A DNA stretch of 64,000 nucleotides from Symbiodinium natans (lineage: Eukaryota; Sar; Dinophyceae; Suessiales; Symbiodiniaceae), in contig CAJNDS010002749.1 of the NCBI GenBank assembly GCA_905221605.1, positions 117,501 through 181,500 on the forward strand, written 5' to 3'. Below the pieces are notes generated by a model. That model was not told the DNA's origin, did no database searches, and saw only the letters and a list, made by a program, of their open reading frames with translations. Below are positions 24,301-34,009 of the stretch, one piece after another. Each line of letters begins with the position of its first letter. The first letter of the stretch is position 1. The position numbers and the translations under genes were made by a program.

Positions 24301-27300
24301 GGGGCCTTCCCTCCATGGTCGCCACGAAGGCGTTCAGCGAGGGCTGCGAGGTGCCATCCGCGAAGGCCGCGAAGCAGCCGTCCACGATGTCCTCGTTGTA
24401 TAGCGTAGCCCTAAACCCTAAACCCTAAACCCTAAACCCTAAACCCTAAACCCTAAACCCTAAACCCTACCTAAACCCTAAATCCTGATTTATAAACCCT
24501 AAAAACTAAACCCTTGACCTTGAATATTGAGAAAAGAGTCGCAGCCGGCATCGGCCATGGCATGCAGGGTTGCGAGCTGCGCCGAGGAGGTGTTGTGCGT
24601 GTGGAAATGGATGGGCAAGTCACAAACTGACCTCAGATTGCGGAAGAGATGTACAGGGTTTAGGGTTTAGGGTTTAGGGCTTCGGGTTTAGGGTTTAGGG
24701 CAAACCTCTCTTGCATGGTTGATATAGGTTTGCATCAGCCTTAAAAACGTTTTCGGAAACCCACCGCCTAGGGACCGGATGACCTGAATCATCGGGGCGG
24801 CATGAGCTGGCTTCAGCAACCCGGCCATGTCCTTGATGGCAATCATGTGAGCTCCCGCATCAACCTTGGGGACGACTTATGAAACCCTAAAAGGGTTTAT
24901 GAGTTATGGTACCTTAATGGGAATTTATAGTAGTTTGGGGTATAGGACCCCAATTTTAGGGTTCATGTACCTTAATAGGAATTATAGTAGTATAGGGTAA
25001 TAGAACCCCAATTTTAGGGTTCTTTTCGTCCCCAAGGAACGCACTTCTTGCAAAGCTCCTTGTAGTAGTCGAGCGTGTAGATCTTCTCATCTGGGCTCAG
25101 GAAGTCTCCTGTGAAGCACATGGCAATCTCGGCCACCTTGTTCATCTTACGCACCGCGTTAATGGAGACCTTCATCTGCTCAATGTCGTTGAAGCAATCG
25201 AAGATGCGGAACACATCCATCCCTGAAGTCGCAGCCTGGCGAACGAACTCCTCGACGACGTTGTCCTGGGATGGTTGTTTAACAGGTGAACGTTTTCATG
25301 TTGAGTGCCTGTGGGTTTTGACAAAAACCGGCAGAGAACCTGGCATGAATCTCCAGTGCCCAAGTGAAATGAACCTTCTCGTCATTTAGAGTCCTTAGCG
25401 TTTTGAATGGAATCGCCACCTTCCAGAGCCAGAAAGAAATTCATATTTTCGCAATACAAGCTTGATACTGGAATCGGATACTTTCCTTTCCGCGATCTAT
25501 CCACGAAGCAGTTTTCTGCTCTGTATGACAAGTCTATATCGATTTTTGGGCGGACCACGTGCGAAGTTGCCTCCGTCTTCACGCACACCTCACAGGCCCC
25601 TCCCTAGCAGTGAAGCATACCGGAAATGACTTACAGTAAGCCCCAAAAAGTTGGAAACATTCTTAAACATTCTTATGGACAAATAGTGCCGGGATTCCCT
25701 ATACTTTCCTCTTAGGGATTGAGGCTGCTGAGTTTCCAACTTTTTGGCTTCTACTACACTTTGGTCACGGCAAATCCTCCACTCACTGCAGGTGCACACT
25801 CAACTTCAGCCCTTCAAAGTTCACGTGCCGCCCCTCACTGTTTCAGCAACCATTCTACCCCCCCTAAACCCTAAACCCCAAACTCTTAACCCCAAACCCT
25901 GAACCCTACACCCTGAACCCTGAACCCTGAACCCTAAACCCTAAACCCTAAACCCTAAACCCCAGCGGCAGGGTAGGACTTGTAGCCGACTCCGTTGGCG
26001 CCCCGCAGCAGCATCTGCGTGCAAATGTTGGGGATCGCGGCCCGGAGCTCTTCGAGGCGCCGGAAGGCGTCCTGGGGGTTAGGGATTGTAGGGTTTGTAG
26101 GGTTTGTAGGGTTTATAGGGTTTGGAGGGTATATAGGGTATGTAGGGTTTAGGGTTTGGGGTTTAGGGTTTGGAGTTTGGGGTTTAGGGTTTAGGGTTTA
26201 TAGGGTTCATAGGGTTTATAGGGTTCATAGGGTTTATAGGGTTTATAGGGTTTATAGGGTTTATAGGGTTTGGGGTTTAGGGTTTGGGGTTTGGGGTTTG
26301 TAGGGTTTAGGGATATTTATGTGCATGTATGTAGCTTCTATTCGTATTTCGTGGCCACGACCCTCGAGAAAGAAAGCGGGTGTGAGCAAACCGGCATCTT
26401 GCCAAAACTGTGCGTGTTTTGGGAACTGTACTTCCTGAGGAGTCATCAGCTAAGCTCCTACATGCACCGTGGGTCCTCATGCAGGAACCGGTATGCGACG
26501 TCGAAGGTGGCACCACCCCAACACTCCAGGGAGAAGTACTGGTGCAGGTGTTTGCTCATCTCTGGGGCGGCTTTGAGCATGTCGGCTGTCCTCAAGTAAA
26601 CTTTAAACTCAGGTCAGGGCCCCAACCCCTAAGGTATCCCTGGAGCGCCCTCAGAGCATCCCTGCAGTGTCCCCCCTGGAGTGCCCAAACCAAAGAGAAA
26701 AATCGTGTCTGCGTTGAGGGCCCCTCGAGTCTCACCAAAAGGCCCGACCCCCAAAGTATCCCTGGAGAACACTCTCTTTGGGGTGCCTTACCTTGCAGTC
26801 TCAGGTCTCCCCCCTGACCCCCTTCCACCCTCCGAAGTCTGTGTGCGTACATATGTATGTGTACGTATACATCTAGAAAAGCAGGTTGCACACATACCTG
26901 CAAGTCGCAAAAACAAACAAGAAAAAACACACCCAGTAGAGATGGATCAGGAGTCAACATGGTCTCAATACGACGTGTGACCCACATTCCATCTACTTTG
27001 GCGCCCTTTTCCCTAAACCCTGAACTTTTAACCCTTTCTTCGGGTCCTATTCGCTGAAACCAGCGTCTAAGTGTACCTCAAACCCAGAATCACACAACCC
27101 ACAGGTCCGCCCCTCTTTTGCTGAATTCATCGCCGGGAGGCCGCATGCGCGTCGCCACCAGAGACTGGTGCGCGTCGCGCAGCGTCGTGTCCGTCAACCT
27201 CGAGGGGGGGCCACCGGGACACGCGCAGAAACCCGAGAAGCCACGAAAAAAGGAAGGTGAACACCCAAAAACACTTCGGGTTTAGGGTTTAGAGTTTAGG

Positions 27301-28148
27301 GTTAGAGCTAAAGTTCCGTGGGAATCCTAGAAACCTCTAACCTCTAAGAACCGCAAGAAAGACATCGCTAGAAATTACTGAAAGCACCTAAATACCTCGA
27401 AGCCCCCCACCCTAAATTCTCTACGGCAATCTGTACCAAGGATCTAGGAGATGCTGCTCTCGTAGTTCCATTTACTACTGGACGACAGGACTGATACTAC
27501 CAAACCCCTGGGAGTAGGGCACTCATCGCCCACCCTAAACCCTAAACCCTAAACCCTAAACCCTAAACCCTAAACCCTAAACGCTAAAACCCAAATCAGG
27601 CCAGGCAGCAGCACTCGCTCCTTCGAAGTGGCGCGCACCCACCTGGGGGGCGTTTAAACGGTCTGAGATCGGCAATCTAAGCTAAGTAATCTCACAACCT
27701 GCAGAGCAAGTGTTTAGGGTTTGGGGTTTAAGGTTTTAGGGTTTAGGGTTTGTAGGTTGGGATGTTCCCCCTTATACTAACAGCCCTTAATAGGGATGTT
27801 AATAGGGCGGGGTACTAGAATCCCTATTCAGGATTGTTAGTATACGGGGGAACATCCCAACTCACAACCATGAAGACAAGTGATTACAAGAGAGAACTAG
27901 TGATGCAAGAGAGAGAGAGAAAAAAAAAACAAATAGGTTTAACGGTTTAGAGGAAGAAGACGAGTTAGAACGAAAGAAATCATGAGGAAGAAGCGCCGCA
28001 AGGCAGCAGCACAATTCCGCAAGAAGGACACTGTCGAGAGTTTCAGGGTTCAGGACTCTGAAGTTGAGAAAGTGCAACTCAACGCCGAGGGAAACCATAG
28101 AAGCAAATCTTGGTTTGAGAAACACGCAACAATTAACCCAAAAAAGAC

Positions 28149-28198
<50 letters not shown>

Positions 28199-31100
28199 AA
28201 ACAACAAACCCTAAACCCTAAACCCTAAACCCTAAACCCTAAACCCTAAACCCTAAACCCTAAACCCTAAACCCTAAACCCTAAACCCTAAACCCTAAAC
28301 CCTAAACCCTACCCTACGACACCAAAGAAAGCCCAGCCGCCTTGCCATGGCTTCTGGCCCCTCCTCGTCGAGGATCTGCTTCGCGTTGCGCTCGGGCTTC
28401 GCAGCAGCTTCGGGCTCCACCTGAGGGTTTAGGGTTTAGGGTTTAGGGTTTAGGGTTTAGGTTTTGGATTTAGGGTAAACAGTATAGTTCTGAAGAAAGA
28501 ATGACTTGTATTTGCATGTTTCTTATCATGTTCTGACAACAATCAAAGTACGAAATCGAACCCTAATCCATAAACCCTATGGACTCATAGCAGGGCTGTT
28601 TTTTGGGGTTCATAGGGTTCGGGGTGACAGGATGTTCGTGTGGAAGGGATTGGGTTCCGGATCTGCTTGGGGTGGGAAGAAGGTGCTTGCGTAAGAGCTC
28701 GCCCCCTAAACCCTAAACCCTAAACCCTAAACCCTAAACCCTAAACCCTAAGTCCGAGGTCCCACACCTTCAGGAAGCAGCTGCGTGGGCAGTCGCTGGG
28801 GCCCTTGCCTCGGAGTAAAGTGTCTATATGTTAACACCCCCTGCCCGAAGCTTGGAAGTAAACCCTAAACCCTAAACCCTAAACCCTAAACCCTAAACCC
28901 TAAACCCTAAACCCTAAACCCTAAACCCTAAACCCTTAGGGGCTCGACTGCTAGCCCGTTCCCACGCCACAGTGCCTATGACTGCAGGGTGAGATTCGCC
29001 ACTACGCGGCACCCAAGCTTCAGGCACAACCCACGCATAAAACTCGAAACTGCCTGAACCCTACCTACATGCCATGAAAACCCCAAAACCCGAGGCCCGA
29101 AACCCTCAACATCCCTTTGCGGATTTAGGTACAGAGCCTTATGAATAGATGTTCAGGGTTTAGGGTTTAGGGGTTAGGGTTAGAAGCCTTAGAGACCTGT
29201 TCCTGTTCGTAAGATACGTCAGGCTTCTAGCACACAGCACGAGGAAAATATTGAAGCTACTTTTTATGTTAACTGAAGCCCTAAACCCTCAACCCAAAAC
29301 CCCAAAACCCCAAAACCCCACAACCCCACAACCCCTAAACCCCTAAACCCCCTAAACCCCTAAACCTCTAAACCCTAAACCCTAAACCCTAAAACCTAAA
29401 CACTAAACCCTAAACATCCCTAAACCCTATGAAGCCTGAGTTGCCCTTGAAGAAGGAGTGGGCTCCCTTCAGCGTCCTCTCCGTGAGGAAGTGGAGGATC
29501 TTCGGAGGCGTCGGCACAACGCGCTGCTTCTTGCCCTTCTCCTCCTTAGGGTAGCCCAGGAATCACTTGTAAGAATGGGGTTTAGGGTTTAGGGAGCCTT
29601 GTACCCCTAAACCCTAAACCCTAAACCCCAAACCCACAAAAAGGGCAAACAAAAAGGTTTCCCTGGGCTAGCAAGCTGCCACAGGAGCCGAGGTGAGGGC
29701 CTCCCTCTCTTGAGGGCTGTACTCCTGGGTGGTCGGTTTAGGTTTAGGGTTTAGGGTTTAGGGTTTACCCCCTCTGCTGGCTTGCTGCTTGCTGAGCTGC
29801 TTACTAGATGAGCAAAAATCAAAGAAAAAACTTGCTACCAGAATACTACTGGGCTGCTAAAAGACTCTGAAACTCAAACAAATAAGAAAGCAGGGGATGA
29901 GGAAGAAAAAAAAGAGAGAGCCCAATATCAGGGAAAACTAAGCGTCTTTGAACTTCCCCATGCTCCGGAACTTCTGGTAGCGTTGCTCCACAAGCTTCCC
30001 CGAGTCCAACGCAGCAAGCTCCTGGAGACTTGCCTCCAAAGTGGGTTGATCAGGGAATAGGAGGGTACACTATATTCTACCCTCTATATATATATATATA
30101 TATGTACCCTTTGAGGGGTTACTATATATGTACACATATACATATTTATATGTACATATATATATATGCCCTTTAAGGGGTTATACAGGGTACCTCATGC
30201 CCTGATTCCCTACTAACCAACTGGAGAGTTGCCTCCACAAAGGCGCTGATGTTGCCCATCGTCCCAGGGAAAGACTTGCAGTCCTTTTGGGGTATCGGAG
30301 CATTGAGGATGAGATTCCGCTTGGGCGAAGCGGCCGGAGGTGAGTTACCCTTGTGGATTTCTTTAGAGAACTGGCAGGGCAGTCCTTTGATGTCTTCCGC
30401 AAAGTTTATCCAAGGAGTGGGGGTTGCATGGACTTGTGAGACCCTAAAGTAGTGGAAGATGGGCTATGCAGAATTCCTCCATGCGAACTGAAGGAAGAAC
30501 AGCACATTCCGACATCTGCTGTGACCACATGCAGGTAGAGGAACAATCATCAAAATGGGCGGAATTGCAACACACGTCTTCTATACCCCATAGGATCCTT
30601 CCACAGGGCCCTAAGCCCCAAGCCCCAAGCCCTAAGCATTAAGCCCTCAACCCTAAGCCCTCTACGCCCTCTACGCCCTAAGCTCGCAGTCCTCGCCCTC
30701 CTTCTCCCAGATCACCTCGTCGATGACGCCCAGCTCTTTCAACTGCGGGGCATAGATGTTCTGCTTGGAAGCCAAGGCCAAGCAGTCCTCCGACTTAGGG
30801 TTTGGGGTTTAGGGTTTCTTGCAATGGGCCCCCCAGGACTTTTCAAGGAAAAGCCGTCCTCCCCTATTAACAAAAAACGTCAGCCTTGAACAGATTAAAG
30901 GCGGAAGCGCGGTTTGTTGCAACTGCTCTTCGCTTACTTGCAACCTTCTTCTAGAATCGCCAGTCAATATTTGCCTGAAACACTTGCAACATAGACACCT
31001 GCTCTACAGAGCCTACGTATCCAAAATCCAACCTGTATGGTATGCAAAACACAAAAAAAGGCAACATCTAAGCAAGCAAATTACAGAAGAGCTTCAGCCT

Positions 31101-33994
31101 TAAACGCAGTCCTCCGGGAACTGTACCTTCTTGTGGTCATCATCCTTGTACCTCCCTAAGATGGAGGCCGCCCCTTCAGGCGTGATGGTCGAGTAATAGG
31201 CCTGGAGAAAGCAAGAACATCCGATTTTGACAGAAAAAAACCGTGAACTTGAAAAGTGAGTCTGCAAGAGCAGGCAAGAACCGGACGGCAGAGCAGCTTA
31301 GGCAGCTTAGGGTTTAGGGTTCCACCAGAGAAACCACCCTGAACCCCTAAACCCTAAACCCCTAACCCCTAAACCCTAAACCCTCAACCCTAAACCTAAG
31401 CCCCTAAAGCACAGCCAGCCTGAGACAGCATCCCAATCTTGTTGCCCATGGCGATGGCCAAAGCACCCCCCGAGCCGCCCTCCCCGACGATGATGGTCAC
31501 AATCGGCACCTTCAGGCCGCCCATCCTGGGATTTGTTGATGCTGTTTTTGTATGCGGGGGGGGGGGGGGGGGGGGGGGTAAGGGCCTGCGGGGTTTAGGG
31601 CTCCCCATCATGGTTTTGGCCTGTTTTTTTTTTTGTGGGGGGGGGGGGGGGGGGGGTGATTCTAACCACCCAGGCTTCTAGGAAAGGCTGCTTCTAGGAC
31701 CTTGATCTTAACGAATGCAAACAAGGTCCCCACGGCCATCTGCGGGACTGCAGATTGACATAGAACAACAAGGGAAAACAACAAAGAAACACAACACACA
31801 AAGCACACAACTTGTGCCTCAGTTGTTCTTCCTAGTTAACCTTTGGGATTATAAGGGGACTATACTACCCCAAAAAGGTTAAAGGTTCCCTACTCTATTC
31901 ATAATACCTAAACCCTAAACCCTAAACCCTAAACCCTAAACCCTAAACCCTTCTTTTTGCAATTCTCAGCGGCTTGGTCAGGTTCGTGGCGATGGCCTCG
32001 CTCTGGCCCGCCGTCTCCGCTGCGAAGGAAGGCCAGGCTCCGACTGTGTCCACCAAGGTGACCACCTTGGTTGTTTAGGGTTTAGGGTTTAGGGTTTAGG
32101 GTTTAGGGTTTAGGGTTTAGGGTTTAGGGTTTAGGGTTTAGGGTTTAGGGTTTAGGGTTTAGGGTGTAGGGTGTAGGGTGTAGGGTGTAGGGTGTCTCCT
32201 TGGGGAACTAAAGGTTAACCTTTGGGGATTATAACGGGAATGCAATAATATCCCACAAAGGTTCTTAAGGTTACCTTCTCTATACTACTACTAAGCCACG
32301 GGGAGGTTGAAGCGCTCCGCGAGGTCGAAGAACCGCAAGGCCGTCCTCTCGGGACTGCAACTGACTTGAGGAAACTACTTCGGCTAAGTGCTCTTCTTCT
32401 GCTGCTGCGAGATGTTCTTGCTGCTTTTGCTGCTGGCGGACTTCTTGGCTTCTTCTCTTCTCTTTCTTGTGTTTTTTCTCTCTTTGCTCTTGATCTGCTT
32501 GTTCTTTCCCATGTGCACTTTCTGGCCGTCCTGTAGCCAGCAGGCGTGGGCATCGCGTGGTTGTGATGCTCTCTCTCTGTGGGAGTGTGACCCTTGCCTT
32601 CGGTCATGGCCAGAAGCAAGTTAATAAGCTTTACAATCCCCAAACACTTTAAGCTTGTAGTTCGACATAACCAACACAGGAGTCGTTTTGTAAGTCCACG
32701 CTCAAAAACTTGGGCTCCAAGTTGCAGCAGCGCATGACCACGACGCTGCGGCCGCTCTGCAGTGTGGCGAGGCCGCAGCGCAGGCACCTGTCCAGGCCAT
32801 TGGGGCCCTTGCCGTCGCCACCGAGGTCGATGAAGCGGACCGCGAGCTCCTCTTCTCTTTTTTTCGGAGGGTGTTGGTTTTGGGTTATAATGTCTAGGGT
32901 GTAAAGGTTTAGGGTTCTCTGGGTCATGTAAAAGGGAGCCCTTAAGTTAAGATGAAAAAACCCAAGGAAGCTGCTTAAAGCCGTTTTCTTTGATAGCTTT
33001 AAGGAACAAAGCAAGCTTGAAACGGATGTGATGCTGGCTATGGCAACTATTTTTTGAGTTCGTTCGCAATAACGAAGCTAGGTCCTTGAGAATGTCCGAG
33101 GAGTCGTAGCGGTTGAGGAGGCGCGAGTTCACGTAGACTGGGTTCCCACACTCGAACTGTGTGATCGACAGGGAGGTTGAGGGAGCCTGCTGTGGCTTCG
33201 CTGCCAGCACGGACAGCACCTGCCAAGCGATGGACTCCATTTCTTCTGGGGGCACCACCAAGTCCACCATACCATGACGCATTCCGAACTCGTTGCTCTG
33301 GAAATCCTCCGGGCACTCGCGATCGTAGGCCGACTGATGCATGCCGAACTGTGTGTTCAGGATCACTTGCGGCCCGGAGAACCCCAATCGGCCCCGCTCT
33401 GCGCCAATCCGCACATCGGCCTGCATGGCGTACGAGGCGCTTACGCCTCCATAGCAGGGGTCCACAAGGAGAGTGATGAAGGGCAAGCCCGCCGAGGCCA
33501 AGGCGGAAACGGCGCAGGAAACCTTGGCCATCTGCATCAGGGACAAAGTGCCCTCATGCATCCGCGCTCCACCGCTTGCGCACTTGACGACCACTGGGAG
33601 CCCATGCTGCTTGGCGTACTCGAAGCCTCGTGTGAGCTTCTCGCCCTCGGCACATCCCAGGGAGCCTCCGAAGAACTTGAAGTCATGCTCCATCCACCTA
33701 GTTCATTGTTGGGATGATATTTCCTTGTTGGGTTCAAGTACCCTTAAAAATGTAAAATGTTCCCCAACTACGACAAAGCCACATGACCCGAATGCCTTGG
33801 GTATCAGACCCCAAAGGCATGAGGGTCTTGATCGTGCACTTGATGGCGGACAAGTTCTTGGCCCTTGCCTGGTTCTTCTTCAGCTCAGCCTCGTAGGCCG
33901 TACCTCCGAAGTCGAACCCCAAGAAGTCCTCCGAGCCGACTTCCGGCCACAAGGGCATCCCCTCCTCGGCCATCTCCGGTGTCTGCGCTGCCAT
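19823..33994 (-). CDS. Single-chain transcarboxylase-like fusion: beta-CT, alpha-CT, pyruvate-type CT, biotin carrier
   Basis: Predicted to move a carboxyl group by way of biotin between an oxo acid (pyruvate/oxaloacetate) and an acyl-CoA (acetyl-CoA type). Exons: 33783-33994, 33085-33697, 32704-32849, 32300-32345, 31974-32065, 31420-31525, 31112-31201, 30692-30787, 30233-30283, 29944-30033, 29445-29544, 28768-28808, 28323-28420, 27142-27198, 26476-26590, 25970-26071, 25041-25265, 24776-24864, 24541-24631, 24279-24391, 23979-24051, 23597-23734, 23311-23418, 22979-23045, 22125-22314, 21918-22016, 21536-21610, 21188-21321, 20954-21039, 20415-20462, 20125-20187, 19823-19885. The sum is 3,717 bases, 1,238 codons plus stop, in frame at every junction. 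All 31 introns fit GT/GC/GA...AG|G. The start is the ATG at 33994 (GCCATGG context); an in-frame TAG lies 9 bases upstream, and an AG there could take a spliced leader. No targeting peptide is evident. Biotin carboxylase motifs are absent. Alternative: two genes split at the TAG just inside intron 10 (29943). Confidence 0.85.
19886..20124 (-). repeat. Last intron of the transcarboxylase-like gene, largely a TTTAGGG tract
   Basis: The intron contains a pure TTTAGGG run at about 19898-20016. Its donor is GT after GAG and its acceptor is CCCAG|GTG. Removing it joins the two last exons of the biotin domain in frame (MEAE to [10 protein letters not shown]), so a telomere-type tract is carried inside a functional intron. 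Confidence 0.8.
21322..21535 (-). mobile_element. Introner family A, copy 1 (enlarged)
   Basis: Begins with CCTTGGGG and ends CCCCAAG with flanking GAG/GAA. Excision with a GA donor and AG acceptor gives [12 protein letters not shown] in frame. The inner ATAGTAGTATAGGGTATGGGA unit is triplicated, making this copy 214 bases against about 115 for the others. Confidence 0.88.
22017..22124 (-). mobile_element. Introner family B, copy 2
   Basis: A 108-base AT-rich element flanked by the duplicated target GTACCCA. Excision with GT...AG gives [12 protein letters not shown], exactly the pyruvate carboxylase sequence. Inner sequence contains TTTATATAAAGAACC and matches the copies at 14544 and 54218. 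Confidence 0.9.
24865..25040 (-). mobile_element. Introner family A, copy 2
   Basis: CCTTGGGGACG...CCCCAAG with target duplication GTT, GT donor and AG acceptor. Removal gives [15 protein letters not shown] in frame, joining two pyruvate carboxylase exons. The inner unit is partly duplicated (176 bases). Confidence 0.92.
27759..27859. mobile_element. Near-perfect palindromic element (family D) inside an intron
   Basis: Terminal inverted repeats of about 24 bases: GGGATGTTCCCCCTTATAC at the left and its complement at the right with one or two mismatches, around a core rich in AATAGGG. It lies in the large intron between exons 28323-28420 and 27142-27198, so it looks like a MITE nested in an existing intron, not the origin of the intron. 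Confidence 0.8.
28145..28196. repeat. (GA)n microsatellite
   Basis: GA dinucleotide run, slightly interrupted, followed at once by a CCCTAAA tract (28204-28313), within the same intron as the palindrome at 27759. Confidence 0.95.
30284..30691 (-). other. Intron 8 with an internal third copy of the splice-site target
   Basis: The target GGACTGC occurs at the donor (~30691), at the acceptor (~30283) and again at ~30380-30386 after AAAG. Using the inner acceptor would add a short exon reading [11 protein letters not shown], ending before a GT. Either two insertions are nested or there is an alternative exon. Confidence 0.5.
31556..31656. repeat. Two G-runs, the second after a T-run
   Basis: G runs of about 23 (31556-31578) and 20 bases (31637-31656), the second preceded by about 10 T. 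Both lie in the intron between exons 31974-32065 and 31420-31525. Confidence 0.9.
31830..31908 (-). mobile_element. Introner family C, copy 1
   Basis: Contains AACCTTTGGGATTATAAGGG and CCCCAAAAAGGTTAAAGGTT, the family core, within the intron between exons 31974-32065 and 31420-31525. It is bordered by a CCCTAAA tract, so the intron is composite. Confidence 0.75.
32066..32299 (-). mobile_element. Introner family C, copy 2, combined with a TTTAGGG tract
   Basis: GT donor and AG acceptor share the duplicated target GTGG. Excision gives [14 protein letters not shown], the expected AccA sequence. The intron holds the family C core at its 5' side and about 95 bases of TTTAGGG at its 3' side. Confidence 0.85.
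32704..33994 (-). other. AccD-like beta carboxyltransferase domain exons
   Basis: Residues ~1-323. After a short acidic N terminus it reads [14 protein letters not shown], then [54 protein letters not shown] and [12 protein letters not shown], the successive AccD motifs including both GG oxyanion loops. The N-terminal four-Cys zinc finger of bacterial AccD is absent. Confidence 0.92.
33698..33782 (-). mobile_element. Short introner, target GTGG (family F)
   Basis: An 85-base intron with duplicated GTGG at both ends, GT donor and CTAG acceptor. Inside, GTTGGGG and AACCCAAC form an inverted repeat. Splicing joins GIRVMW to MEHDFKF within the AccD domain. Confidence 0.75.
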
Positions 33995-34009
33995 GGCTCC
34001 AGTCTATGG

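Larger units (their letters stand above)
21536..28420 (-). other. Pyruvate-carboxylase-type carboxyltransferase (5S-like) domain exons
   Basis: Residues ~565-1105. In order: [10 protein letters not shown] lead-in, [18 protein letters not shown] (metal-binding Asp), [46 protein letters not shown] (position of the carbamylated Lys), HFHTHNTSS (H-x-H metal ligands; the family usually has HTHD), GTSQPSLN (Thr of the active site), [27 protein letters not shown] and [10 protein letters not shown]. All key positions of the family are kept, so the domain looks active. Confidence 0.9.
29944..32849 (-). other. AccA-like alpha carboxyltransferase domain exons
   Basis: Residues ~276-514. Reads [55 protein letters not shown] (the AccA acyl-CoA/oxyanion GGSGGA loop), [25 protein letters not shown] and a closing [18 protein letters not shown], the usual AccA C-terminal helix. 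It follows the beta domain directly, the same beta-alpha order as fused 12S/PCC-beta subunits, but the sequence is of acetyl-CoA carboxylase type. Confidence 0.88.

Noticed and set aside
32215-32787. 190-codon minus-strand frame
   Set aside because: It is an alternative frame across AccA-like exons 3 and 4; the protein-like frame is the other one.
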